This document shows, one piece after another, positions 34,843 to 43,400 of a DNA stretch of 64,000 nt (positions within the stretch are counted from its first letter, which is position 1; the number at the start of each line of letters is the position of its first letter). Position numbers and translations under genes: made by a program. The DNA comes from Halorhabdus amylolytica (lineage in GTDB: Archaea; Halobacteriota; Halobacteria; Halobacteriales; Haloarculaceae), in contig NZ_SPQG01000002.1 of NCBI RefSeq assembly GCF_004944975.1, positions 344,212 to 408,211 on the forward strand, read 5' to 3'. Under the pieces are notes generated by a model. It searched no databases. It was given only the letters and a program-made list of their open reading frames with translations, and was not told the origin of the DNA.

Positions 34843-36015
34843 TCACGCGATTCCAAACACGAGTACTGTCCCATAGCCCAGTCCCAACGATAGCGTGAGC
34901 GAACCGATCCACGCGAGGACGGTCACCCCCAGCTTTCGGCGGCTAACGTCGGCCCCGCCGACGGCCAGGCCGCTGCCGACGATGCCGCTGACGATGATTT
35001 CGTTGAACGAGACCGGTACACCCAGGAGGACAGCGAGCTGGGCGATCAGAAACGAGGGAACCAGTGTCGCGATCGAGCGGCGCGGCCCCAGCGAGGCGTA
35101 CTCCTGGGAGAGGGCGGTGATCATCCGCGGCGCCCCGGTCCAGGAACCGACGAGCATGCCGAGCCCGCCACCCAGCAGGATGGCGAACGTGGGCACGATC
35201 GACTGGCCGTCGAAGAGTGGGAGCAACGGGCCGACGGCCAGGCCGACCTGACTCGCGCCCGCGGAGAACGCCACGAGCGAGCCGAGCGCCAGGAGAAAGC
35301 GCCGGAGCCCACCGTTCAAGTCACGGCGCAGGTCCCAGCGGACGACGAACGCGCTCGCGACCCCTGCCAGCGCCGTGACCAGCGGGACGGCAAGCGCATC
35401 GGGGACAGGCAACAGGCGCCCCCCGGCAGCGGCGACGGTCCCACCTATACTTCCGAGGAACGCGAACTCCAAGTTCACGACCACGGCACTGACGAGCGCG
35501 GCGAGAATGGGGACGCTCAGGTCTTCGGGAACGTCCGGACGTGGGAGCGTCCGTGCGATGGCAAATGCGACAGCACCGCCACCGATCGGCGTCAGGACCC
35601 ACAGCGCGCCGACTTCGCGGTACTTCGCCCAGGCCGGGTCGCCGCCCAGCGCCAGCCCGACGCCGATCACCGCGCCAGTCACGGTGAACGCGGTCGCGAT
35701 CGGATAGCCCGTCTTGATCCCGATCGTCATCAGTCCCGCACCGATCAACAGGACGGCGATGACGCCCGTCGGCGGAAGCGTGACGCCATCGACGAGTCCG
35801 CTCCCGACGGCTTCCGAGACGTTTCCGCCCTGGGTCACCGCGCCGAGAAATCCGAGGATGCCGACGACCAGTGCCGCCCGGAGCGTCGAGATGGCGTTGG
35901 CACCCACGGCGGGGGCAAAGGGAGTCGCGCCGCTGGAGCCAGCGCCGATGACCCACGCCATGAACAGGCTCGCGAGGCTCGCGACGGCGAACAGTCCGAT
36001 CGTGGCTGGATCCAT
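34843..36015 (-). CDS. PiT-family permease (CysP-like sulfate/phosphate transporter)
   Basis: 390 residues with about eleven membrane spans. PiT signatures are seen in both halves: GAGSSGATPFAPAVGANAIST near the N terminus and VGGADVSRRKLGVTVLAW near the C terminus. The family moves phosphate, but the CysP branch moves sulfate or thiosulfate. The four-gene context (rhodanese-MBL fusion, two YeeE/YedE genes) argues for a sulfur anion. Last gene of the minus-strand operon, 24 bases behind YeeE-B. Confidence 0.88.
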   Translation of the reverse strand: MDPATIGLFAVASLASLFMAWVIGAGSSGATPFAPAVGANAISTLRAALVVGILGFLGAVTQGGNVSEAVGSGLVDGVTLPPTGVIAVLLIGAGLMTIGIKTGYPIATAFTVTGAVIGVGLALGGDPAWAKYREVGALWVLTPIGGGAVAFAIARTLPRPDVPEDLSVPILAALVSAVVVNLEFAFLGSIGGTVAAAGGRLLPVPDALAVPLVTALAGVASAFVVRWDLRRDLNGGLRRFLLALGSLVAFSAGASQVGLAVGPLLPLFDGQSIVPTFAILLGGGLGMLVGSWTGAPRMITALSQEYASLGPRRSIATLVPSFLIAQLAVLLGVPVSFNEIIVSGIVGSGLAVGGADVSRRKLGVTVLAWIGSLTLSLGLGYGTVLVFGIA

Positions 36016-36039
36016 ACGTGAGAGAGAATCGGAACGCGA

Positions 36040-36501
36040 TCAGTTCGTTCGTGATCGCCAGACGCCCTGGAGATACGCGCCGACGAACATCCCGCCGATG
36101 GCGATCAGGATCGGCCAGTTGCCGATCCCGAGGCTGGCGTACCCGGAGCCCGGACAGACACCGGAGATTCCCCAGCCCAGGCCGAAGATAACCCCCCCGA
36201 CCAGGACGTTCCGGTCGAAGGACTTCAGTCGACGGCCGTAGATGTCGCCGGTCAGCGGCGCACGCTCGCGGAGTTGCGGAACGAGAGCGAACGCGAGCCC
36301 CGAGACGATCGCCGCGCCGAACATCACGAACAGCAGACCCAGATCGACCAGTTGCAGGAAGTCCAGAACCACCTCAGGGCGAGCCATGTGACTCGCGGCA
36401 AGCCCGAACCCGAACAACAGGCCGCCGAGGAGGATCACCGGCATGAACAGCGGATGCCGGCCACTTTGCTGAGGGTCCTGCCGTGGCGTTTCGTCACTCA
36501 T
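36040..36501 (-). CDS. YeeE/YedE half-transporter B (thiosulfate-type)
   Basis: 153 residues, four membrane spans. The YeeE/YedE motif GWGISGVCPGSGYASLG carries the conserved Cys. The N terminus is polar (MSDETPRQDPQQSGRH). Its ATG overlaps the stop of half A by one base (TGATG). YeeE-type proteins import thiosulfate; archaea and some bacteria split them into two half-size genes as here. The longer upstream open frame is a shadow of half A. Confidence 0.88.
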   Translation of the reverse strand: MSDETPRQDPQQSGRHPLFMPVILLGGLLFGFGLAASHMARPEVVLDFLQLVDLGLLFVMFGAAIVSGLAFALVPQLRERAPLTGDIYGRRLKSFDRNVLVGGVIFGLGWGISGVCPGSGYASLGIGNWPILIAIGGMFVGAYLQGVWRSRTN

Positions 36502-37019
36502 CAGGGCCGCACCCCCAGGGCCATGACGACCTGGGCCGTCGCGATCGCGACAGCCAGGAAGGTGATCACGCCGACCAGTGACGTCTTCGAGCGCGAGCCG
36601 ATCCCGCAGACGCCGTGCCCGGAGGTACAGCCCTTGCCGATCCGCGTCCCGACGCCGACGAGGACCCCCCCGGCCAGCAGTCGCCACCACTGGACGTCGG
36701 TCGTCCAGACCTCGCCCTGCCAGATGACGGCGTAGACGGCCGCCCCGAGGACGATCCCGACGGTGAAGACGAGCCGCCAGTCACGCGAGGCGCGGTACTG
36801 CTGAAAGCGCGAGCGATCCGAGACGTAGGTCAGCGTCGATTCGAGGAAGGAACTCGCGCCGGGAGCGATGGCCGTGGCGGCGTAGATGACGGCCGTCCCG
36901 AGGCCGACGAACAGCCCGCCAACGGCGTAGCGGGTAATTCCTTCGGGGAACAGCGTCTCGAACAGCGAGAGGACGATCAGGTCCGGGAACGGCGATAGAG
37001 CGGTCGGGTCGAGGAACAT
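36501..37019 (-). CDS. YeeE/YedE half-transporter A (thiosulfate-type)
   Basis: 172 residues, about four to five membrane spans. The motif VGVGTRIGKGCTSGHGVCGIGSRSKTSLVGV contains the cysteines thought to pass thiosulfate or persulfide through the pore. Second gene of the operon, 9 bases after the rhodanese-MBL fusion and fused in translation to half B. Both halves together would make one full-length YeeE. Confidence 0.9.
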   Translation of the reverse strand: MFLDPTALSPFPDLIVLSLFETLFPEGITRYAVGGLFVGLGTAVIYAATAIAPGASSFLESTLTYVSDRSRFQQYRASRDWRLVFTVGIVLGAAVYAVIWQGEVWTTDVQWWRLLAGGVLVGVGTRIGKGCTSGHGVCGIGSRSKTSLVGVITFLAVAIATAQVVMALGVRP

Positions 37020-37028
37020 GCGCGTCGA

Positions 37029-38222
37029 TCAGTCTCCGGCGAGTGAATCCTGGCTGGCCGCGCAGTTGTTCGGGCCGAGTTCGAGGCGAAAGGCCTCCTC
37101 GTCGTCGATCTGATTCTGCCCCAGATTCGTCGCGATGATGTCCTCGTAGTTTGCCGGGCGGGGCGGCATGTCCGCGAGGATCAACTCGACGAAGTCCTCG
37201 ACGTCCATCGAGAGGGCGTCCATCTCGTCCCGGAGGTCGCCAAGCGGCGCGGTGTAGGTACCGTCGGCGGCGGGTTCGGCGGCGTCGCTGGTGTGGCCGC
37301 CGGCGATCAGCACGTCGTCGGAAAGCGTCAGGATGCGCTCCTGGAGCGTCTCGTAGAGCTGCCGGGCGGCGTCTTCGGCCCCTTCGTCACCGGCTTCCAG
37401 GTCCGGGCGGGCGACACTTTCGACGAACAGCCCGTCGCCGGTCGCGAGGAGGCTGTCACCCACGAGGTAGGAGGTCATTCCGGTCGTATGACCGGGAGTG
37501 TGGATCGCCTCGATCTCGACGTCACCGACGGTGAAGACGTCGCCGTCTTCGGCGGCGGTCAAAACGTCTGTGTCTTCGACGCCCCGGTCGATCGCCGCGG
37601 CTGGTAGGACGGCTTCGACGCCCTCTGCAGCGAGTGGGCGGATGCCAGAGACGTGGTCGGCGTGGACGTGCGTGTCCAGCGCGTAGACGAGGTCGGCGTC
37701 GTGTTCCGCGGCGTCTTCGAGATATCGGTCGGTGAACGCCCGAAGGGGGTCGATCACTGCGGCCTCACCGTCGTCGACAGCGAGGTATCCCAGACAGCCA
37801 CTGGAGGGCCGTTGATACTGGAAGACGGTCCCCTGGCCATCGTAGTTCGTGACTTCAACGGCCTCGTAGATCTCCGCCCAGCCGTTCATGCCCTCGGCAA
37901 CGTTGACTGCGTCGTAGCCTTCTCCCTTCAACAGACCCGCGATGTAATCGCTGGCCTCTCCCTTCGCACAGACGACGACGATCTCCTCGTCGTCCGGGAG
38001 CGATTCGAAGATGTCCTCGCCGATGTCGTCGTCGAGGAATTCGTAATACGGGACGTTGATCGCCTCGACCGACTCGCCCTCGATGTGCCACTCCTCGTAC
38101 TCGCTGCCCATCCGAACGTCGAGGATCGTGATCGCTTCCCCCTCTTCGATCCGAGACCTGAGCGTCGTCGGTTCGATCGCCGTTGCCGTTTCCTCCGGTG
38201 TCGGGAAATCCACGTCAGCCAT
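37029..38222 (-). CDS. Rhodanese - metallo-beta-lactamase fusion (persulfide/thiosulfate metabolism)
   Basis: 397 residues. The N-terminal rhodanese domain (residues ~20-120) has active-site Cys85 in VVVCAKGEAS. The MBL domain (~130-345) has HVHADH at 185-190, the GHTTG His and GDGLF Asp, like persulfide dioxygenase ETHE1. A C-terminal tail (~345-397) contains NNCAASQDS. Such fusions turn over sulfane sulfur. First gene of the operon with the two YeeE/YedE halves and PiT. A TATA-like CGCTTATGTG lies about 30 bases upstream of the ATG. Confidence 0.92.
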   Translation of the reverse strand: MADVDFPTPEETATAIEPTTLRSRIEEGEAITILDVRMGSEYEEWHIEGESVEAINVPYYEFLDDDIGEDIFESLPDDEEIVVVCAKGEASDYIAGLLKGEGYDAVNVAEGMNGWAEIYEAVEVTNYDGQGTVFQYQRPSSGCLGYLAVDDGEAAVIDPLRAFTDRYLEDAAEHDADLVYALDTHVHADHVSGIRPLAAEGVEAVLPAAAIDRGVEDTDVLTAAEDGDVFTVGDVEIEAIHTPGHTTGMTSYLVGDSLLATGDGLFVESVARPDLEAGDEGAEDAARQLYETLQERILTLSDDVLIAGGHTSDAAEPAADGTYTAPLGDLRDEMDALSMDVEDFVELILADMPPRPANYEDIIATNLGQNQIDDEEAFRLELGPNNCAASQDSLAGD

Positions 38223-38280
38223 GGTGTCGCTCGTTCGTACCGTCCGCTCGCACATAAGCGTTCTCATAGTCTTGGAAAAA

Positions 38281-38442
38281 GCACACAATATTCTCCGGGA
38301 CTGCCCACCGGCATAAATCGTCGGAGGTCTCCGACAGAGGCGACCGTTATTTGAACAACCCCCTATATTCGGGACCTTGAAGTGATTGCCATAGCGCAAC
38401 GGTATTCAGTTAGTGATTAGTAGTTCGAATAACGCACAATAC
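38281..38442 (-). promoter_or_regulatory. Two copies of a GCACAATA-type element upstream of the rhodanese operon
   Basis: GCACACAATATT at 38281-38292 and GCACAATAC at 38434-38442; on the minus strand these read AATATTGTGTGC and GTATTGTGC. They resemble the palindrome ahead of the TauE/SafE unit. The whole 38223-38511 gap (289 bp) otherwise holds no gene. Confidence 0.4.
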
Positions 38443-38511
38443 TGCTGGGATCGATAGGATCGACGCGAACGACTGTCGCGGTCGGGGTGTGCGTAACTCG
38501 TGACTCGTCGT

Positions 38512-39105
38512 TCAGTCCTCGACGCCCGCGGCCAGTTCCTCGTAGCGGTCGACGAACTTCGACTGACAGGATTGACAGCAGAAGTGATAGACGTCGCCGT
38601 CCAGTGTCGCGGTCTCTCCCTCGGTCGTCACGGTGTTCCCGCACTCCGCACACTCCGGTGCGAGTTCGCCCGTCCCGAGCTGTGGCGTCCACTCGCTGTC
38701 GGCCAGCAATCGAACGTCGATCTCTTCGATTGTCGCCAGGTCGGCATGCTCGGCCAAGAACTCCCTCACGTTACGCTGATCGACGTGGGCGATCACGAGG
38801 ACGGTGCCCTCGGCCGTCCGGAAGACGTGTTCGACTGCTTCCGCCTCGTCGATCCCGTCCGCGACGGCTCCCGTGTCGGGTCGCGTCCGGAGTTCGATCA
38901 GTACTGGGACGCCCTCTCTGAGCATCGACCGATCGAGGTCGAGCGTGAACCCTTCGATCAACCCGATCTCTCCGAGTCGTTCGACCCGATCCGAGACCGC
39001 CGGGGCCGAGAGGTCGACCGCGTCGGCGATGTCACTGTAGGGCCGCCGGGCGTCTTCGAGTAACAGGCGAAGAATGTCCCGATCCGTGTCGTCGAGTCCG
39101 CGCAT
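38512..39105 (-). CDS. Lrp/AsnC-type regulator with C-terminal TRASH metal-binding domain
   Basis: 197 residues. The N-terminal winged helix-turn-helix is LDDTDRDILRLLLEDARRPYSDIADAVDLSAPAVSDRVERL. A RAM-like sensor region occupies residues ~65-140. The C-terminal TRASH domain reads CAECGNTV...YHFCCQSCQSKF, the set of cysteines that bind copper or other soft metals. Related haloarchaeal proteins control copper responses. Here it lies directly upstream of the sulfur operon on the same strand, so it may sense metals or sulfur species and control those genes. Start ATG 39105. Confidence 0.9.
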   Translation of the reverse strand: MRGLDDTDRDILRLLLEDARRPYSDIADAVDLSAPAVSDRVERLGEIGLIEGFTLDLDRSMLREGVPVLIELRTRPDTGAVADGIDEAEAVEHVFRTAEGTVLVIAHVDQRNVREFLAEHADLATIEEIDVRLLADSEWTPQLGTGELAPECAECGNTVTTEGETATLDGDVYHFCCQSCQSKFVDRYEELAAGVED

Positions 39106-39232
39106 ATTTCGACCCTCGATGGCCTGGTGTTTACCTCTTTGGTCGATCTGGGCCCGTTCCGGAGCGATCGGGACATCCCGGCGTTCTGCCGGCTGGCCAA
39201 CCGTTAACCGGATTGACAGCCAGGGACGTGAT

Positions 39233-40600
39233 ATGCGTTCCCGACTGACGCGACGCGAGCTCCTCGCATCGGGAGCCACGGCGCTCGGCGTGGGGATAGC
39301 GGGATGTACTGATCGCTCGGAGACGACCACCGATCGGACGACAGCGACGATCACGGCGGACGGATCGGGGACGATCCCGCCGGGTGACGGGACGGGACTG
39401 CCCGACAGCGTCGGGGTCGAACTCGTCGCTTCGGGGTTCACCGCCCCGATTGCCCTCGCGTTTCTAGACGAGGAGACGCTTCTGGTCGCCGATCAGGCGG
39501 GAGTCGTTCGCGTCGTCACCGACGGCCGACTCCGCGAGCAACCGCTTCTCGACGTTCGCGACGGCATGGTGTCGCTGTCGGGGTACGAGGAACGTGGGTT
39601 GCTCGGGATCGCTCTCCATCCGGATTACCCGGACGACCCGAGACTGTTCGTCCGTTACAGTGCATCGCCCCGCGACGGGACACCCGATTCTTATTCGCAC
39701 ACGTTCGTTCTCTCGTCGGTCGAAATCGATCCCGACGCCCTCGTGGCCGACCCCGACAGCGAGCGGTCGATCCTCGAAATTCCCGAACCTCAAGGTAATC
39801 ACAATGCCGGTGCGATCGCTTTCGGTCCCGACGATCACCTTTACGTCGGCGTCGGCGACGGCGGCGGTGCCGACGACACGGGCAACGGACACGTCGATGA
39901 CTGGTACGACGACAACGCGGGGGGAAACGGTCAAGACGTGACCGAGAACTTGCTGGGGAGTATCCTGCGGATCGACGTCACGGATACCGGCGACGAAGCG
40001 TACGCTGTCCCCGATGACAATCCGCTCGTCGGCAGCGAGGGATTGGACGAACACTTCGCCTGGGGCTTTCGCAACCCCTGGGGGATGTCCTTCCACGAGG
40101 GCGAACTCTACGTGGCGGACGTCGGTCAGAACCGCTTCGAGGAGATCGATCACGTCCGGGCGGGCGGCAACTACGGGTGGAACGTCCGGGAGGGTGACCA
40201 CTGCTTCAGCACTGACTCGCCGAGTTCTCCGCCCGAGTCGTGCCCGACCGAGACCGCCGACGGTGACCCGCTGATCGAGCCCGTCATCGCGTATCCCCAC
40301 AGCGGCCAGCCGATCAGCGGGGTCGCGGTCATTGGCGGGTACGTCTACGCCGGAGAGGCGATCCCCGGGCTGGCAGGCCGGTACGTCTTCGCCGACTGGC
40401 AGGCCGACGGGAATCTCTTCGTGGGGACCCCTACCGACGAGAAGCCCTGGCAGATCGACGTGCTCCCGGTGGACGGCGAGTTCGGATCGTTCGTGCTTGG
40501 ATTCGGCCGCGACCCGGTGGGAGAGAACTACGTCTGTACGACCGAACAGGCCCAGGTGGCCGGATCGACCGGGGCAGTGTATCGGCTTACGACGGCTTGA
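39233..40600 (+). CDS. PQQ-dependent aldose sugar dehydrogenase-like protein, Tat lipoprotein
   Basis: 455 residues. The signal RSRLTRRELLASGATALGVGIAGC is a twin-arginine lipoprotein signal (Cys25). The six-bladed beta-propeller shows the family motifs GNHNAGAIAFGPDDHLYVGVGDGG, GFRNPWGMSFHEGELYVADVGQN and GGNYGWNVREG. Homologues oxidise aldoses with PQQ, though PQQ binding in archaea is unproven. The enzyme is outside the membrane. Divergent from the Lrp-TRASH gene. Confidence 0.88.
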   Translation: MRSRLTRRELLASGATALGVGIAGCTDRSETTTDRTTATITADGSGTIPPGDGTGLPDSVGVELVASGFTAPIALAFLDEETLLVADQAGVVRVVTDGRLREQPLLDVRDGMVSLSGYEERGLLGIALHPDYPDDPRLFVRYSASPRDGTPDSYSHTFVLSSVEIDPDALVADPDSERSILEIPEPQGNHNAGAIAFGPDDHLYVGVGDGGGADDTGNGHVDDWYDDNAGGNGQDVTENLLGSILRIDVTDTGDEAYAVPDDNPLVGSEGLDEHFAWGFRNPWGMSFHEGELYVADVGQNRFEEIDHVRAGGNYGWNVREGDHCFSTDSPSSPPESCPTETADGDPLIEPVIAYPHSGQPISGVAVIGGYVYAGEAIPGLAGRYVFADWQADGNLFVGTPTDEKPWQIDVLPVDGEFGSFVLGFGRDPVGENYVCTTEQAQVAGSTGAVYRLTTA

Positions 40601-40663
40601 GGAGGGGGACTCCGCGCTACCGCATCAGTTGAAAACCCGGCCGGGGAACCCCCGTCCTCGCTC

Positions 40664-40745
40664 ATACGGATTATTGTCGTGATGTACCGGTATCCGTCGA
40701 CCCCCGGGTCGGCGTCATCCGGGAATAATCGACAATAATCCGTAT
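40664..40745. repeat. 82-bp element with 16-bp perfect terminal inverted repeats
   Basis: ATACGGATTATTGTCG at 40664-40679 and its exact complement at 40730-40745 bound a GC-rich core with a GACCC-CC-GGGTC hairpin at 40699-40710. The right end touches the stop codon of the DJ-1 family gene. It could be a MITE-like relic or a bidirectional terminator stem between convergent genes. Confidence 0.75.
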
Positions 40746-41338
40746 CAGTCGTCCGCCGCCGCGACCGCGCCGTGTTCGATGTCCGTCCCCAGCAGATCGA
40801 GGAACTCCGCGAGCCACTCGGGATGATCGGGCCAGGCCTGGCCGGTCACTAAGTTGCGATCGCGGGTGACTCCGTCGACCCACGAACAGCCGGCGGCCTC
40901 GACCTCCGCCTGTACCGCGGGGTAGGCGGTCATCTCGTACCCATCGAGGACACCGGCCGCAGCGAGGATCTGCGGTCCGTGACAGATCGACGCCACCGGC
41001 TTTTCGGCCTCGAAGAAATGCTGTACTGCGTCGATGACCTCGTCGTACCCCCGGAGATACTCCGGCGCACGCCCGCCCGGGACGACGAGGCCGTCGTAGT
41101 CGGCTGGATCGACCTCGCTCATCGTCGCCGTCAACTCGAAGTTGTGTCCACGCTCCTCCAGATAGGTCTGGTCGCCACGGAAGTCGTGGATCGCGGTCTT
41201 GATCGTCTCCCCTGCCTCCTTCTCGGGACAGACCGCATCCACCTCGTGGCCGGCCATCTGTAGGGCCTGGAACGGTACCATGATCTCGTAGTCCTCGCCG
41301 AAGTCGCCGACGATCATCAGGAGTCGTTTCCCATCCAT
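40745..41338 (-). CDS. DJ-1/PfpI family protein (glyoxalase/deglycase or protease-like)
   Basis: 197 residues. The nucleophile Cys119 lies in ASICHGPQILAAAG, with His120 and a Glu near residue 15-18 (GEDYE) completing the site. PfpI-family proteins protect against glyoxals or act as stress chaperones or proteases. It converges with the sugar dehydrogenase; the stop codon overlaps the inverted-repeat element. A TATA-like CATTATAGAAG lies about 31 bases upstream of its ATG. Confidence 0.9.
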   Translation of the reverse strand: MDGKRLLMIVGDFGEDYEIMVPFQALQMAGHEVDAVCPEKEAGETIKTAIHDFRGDQTYLEERGHNFELTATMSEVDPADYDGLVVPGGRAPEYLRGYDEVIDAVQHFFEAEKPVASICHGPQILAAAGVLDGYEMTAYPAVQAEVEAAGCSWVDGVTRDRNLVTGQAWPDHPEWLAEFLDLLGTDIEHGAVAAADD

Positions 41339-41510
41339 TGTAAATCACGCGCTGGTGCGCAACTTCTATAATGGTCGTTCGTTAGATAAATGTTCGCCGT
41401 GAGCGACCTCTTCCAGGCCGGGACGCTCCGGAGTCTCCGACACCGCAATCCCATCGTTCCGTGTGGCCCCATTCGGTGCCAGTGATTTGGGTCGTAGCTA
41501 CTGGGTATTG

Positions 41511-41520
41511 AGTTATATTC
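41511..41520 (+). promoter_or_regulatory. TATA box of the four-span membrane protein gene
   Basis: AGTTATATTC, about 37 bases before ATG 41553, giving a leader of about 10 bases. It supports that start over the longer open frame. Confidence 0.5.
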
Positions 41521-41552
41521 TCCCCTCGCGAAGTGATTGTCGAGAGAATCCG

Positions 41553-41993
41553 ATGATACCCACACAGTTCCTTCTGGCGGCATCTTCCCGATCGATCCGA
41601 CTGTCCGTCTTCCTCTATCCACTGGGCGTCTGGGTACTCATGGCCGTGCTCGCAGTACTGAACGGCGGCATCCGTGAGGTCGTATTGATCCCGCGCATCG
41701 GCGAGTACGCCGGCCACGTCCTCAGCACGGTCTTGCTTGTCGGTGCGATCCTCGTCGTCTCCTTCGGGTACTTCCGCTGGACGACGATCGAGTACGCCTG
41801 GATCGAATTGCTACTCGTGGGCGTCCTCTGGACGGTTCTCACCGTCGGCTTCGAGTTCCTGGTCGGCTACGCGGAAGGGACACCCGCCTCGGTCACGCTT
41901 GGACAGTACAACGTCCTGGCGGGCCAGGTCTGGATCGCCGTTCCGTTGACGCTGTTGGCGGCGCCGCTGTTGTTCGGCTGGTATCTCTCCTGA
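41553..41993 (+). CDS. Four-span membrane protein, function unknown
   Basis: 146 residues with four membrane segments: LYPLGVWVLMAVLAVL; HVLSTVLLVGAILVVSFGYF; IELLLVGVLWTVLTVGFEFLVGY; and VWIAVPLTLLAAPLLFGWYL. Charged loops between spans (RWTTIEYAW, YAEGTPASVTL) are short. No catalytic motif is visible and the family is not recognised with confidence. Starts at ATG 41553 behind a TATA box; converges with the ABC exporter. Confidence 0.68.
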   Translation: MIPTQFLLAASSRSIRLSVFLYPLGVWVLMAVLAVLNGGIREVVLIPRIGEYAGHVLSTVLLVGAILVVSFGYFRWTTIEYAWIELLLVGVLWTVLTVGFEFLVGYAEGTPASVTLGQYNVLAGQVWIAVPLTLLAAPLLFGWYLS

Positions 41994-42026
41994 TCTACCC
42001 GGAGAGCCGTTGCTGATTACACTGAC

Positions 42027-43400
42027 TCACCGCCGTCGTCGCTCCCACCGCGGCCCTGCCCGCTCCAGAAGCACGATGCCGGCGAGCGCGGCGATCGTGG
42101 CAATCCCGACCGCGAGAACGGGTGCGATCGTGGTGTATCGCCCCGCCACGAGCGCGAGAACGACCAGGGGCACTGCCACGAGTGTGATCGCCGCCCCGAA
42201 GACGGCAAAGCGGGCCACGTCGAACAGCAGCGCGGTCGGCGAGAGGCCGGCCACCGTCGCCGAGATGCCGAAGACGTAGATCGCGACTGCCGGGAAGATC
42301 GCGACGCCGATCAGCAACGAAGCCGGCGAAAACCAGACGGCAGCGACCGCGAGAACGAGGAGGCCGCCAGGGATCGCGAGCGCGAGAAAGGCGAGCAACT
42401 TTCCGCGGAACAGTCGGCGCGGGGCGAGTGGGTATCGATCGAACTCCGCCGGATCGTCGAACTGCGTCACCCAGGCGTAAGTCGTGAACGTCCCGAGTCC
42501 GAGGAGTGTCCCGAACGCGATCCCGGCCGCGAGTTCCAGGCCCGCAGCGTCGGCGACTGCCACGAGCAGCCACCCCGTGATCGCGCCGAACAGCGACAGC
42601 GAGAAAAGCACCTTCCAGACTGACCCGCTCGACCGTGCCACCTCCCGCAGTGTCCGCCCGGCGACGCCGAAGCCGACCGGCAGCGGCGGCACGCGAGAGG
42701 CTCCCTCCTCCGTCTCGATCGGCTCGAAGAGGACCAGTGCGATCGCCCCGCTGACGACGATCGGGCCGGCGACTCTCAGCACGCTCACGATGGACGGATC
42801 CCCGTAGAGGCCCGCCGGCGTGAACGCGATCGGATCGACGTTTCCGGCGACGACGAGCGCGGCGAGCGCGGCCACGATGGCCGGGAGAGCGATCGCGGAT
42901 CGCGTGGCGACCGCGATCATGGCCAGACTCACGGTCACGCCCATCGCGAACGCGAAGACGAGCGTCACCCATAACAGACCAACATCGAGGAGGCTTTCCC
43001 CCCGAAAGAGCGCCCGGGCGGCGTCGGCCAGCGCCAGCGGCCCGAGGATCAGTCCGGCGTAGTACAGCAGGTCTTTGAGGAGGAACGTTGCGAGCACCCG
43101 CCGCCAGGAGACAGGCAACGATCGGGAACTTCCGACGAGCAGCGACACGTCCCCAAGTACGTTTCGCATCGCGTCACGGCCGACCAGTCCGATCGTGCCG
43201 ACTTGCAGGCCCAGAAACGCGACGACGGCATGCAACCCGCCGACGACAGTCCCGCGAGCGACGCCAAGTTCGGCGAGCAGTGTCAGGCCAGCGGCCCCGA
43301 TGGCGAAGACGACCGCCGGGAAGGCCGCGAACCGTCGCCCGCCGAACAACTGGGCGTGCAGCCGCCACTCCTCACGGAGCATCGCGCCGAGCAGGTTCAC
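42027..43400 (-). CDS. ABC-2-like exporter permease
   Basis: 457 residues with about eleven to twelve hydrophobic spans and a polar N terminus (MNLLGAMLREEWRLHAQLFGG). The layout fits a haloarchaeal ABC exporter membrane subunit of the ABC-2 type. The substrate is unknown. Its ATG overlaps the stop of the ATPase gene by 4 bases, so the two form one transporter. Confidence 0.85.
   Translation of the reverse strand: MNLLGAMLREEWRLHAQLFGGRRFAAFPAVVFAIGAAGLTLLAELGVARGTVVGGLHAVVAFLGLQVGTIGLVGRDAMRNVLGDVSLLVGSSRSLPVSWRRVLATFLLKDLLYYAGLILGPLALADAARALFRGESLLDVGLLWVTLVFAFAMGVTVSLAMIAVATRSAIALPAIVAALAALVVAGNVDPIAFTPAGLYGDPSIVSVLRVAGPIVVSGAIALVLFEPIETEEGASRVPPLPVGFGVAGRTLREVARSSGSVWKVLFSLSLFGAITGWLLVAVADAAGLELAAGIAFGTLLGLGTFTTYAWVTQFDDPAEFDRYPLAPRRLFRGKLLAFLALAIPGGLLVLAVAAVWFSPASLLIGVAIFPAVAIYVFGISATVAGLSPTALLFDVARFAVFGAAITLVAVPLVVLALVAGRYTTIAPVLAVGIATIAALAGIVLLERAGPRWERRRR

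Noticed and set aside
41391-41486. Short frame reading SDLFQAGTLRSLRHRNPIVP, somewhat like the start of Old Yellow Enzyme proteins
   Set aside because: Only about 30 codons and weak likeness; cannot be told from chance.
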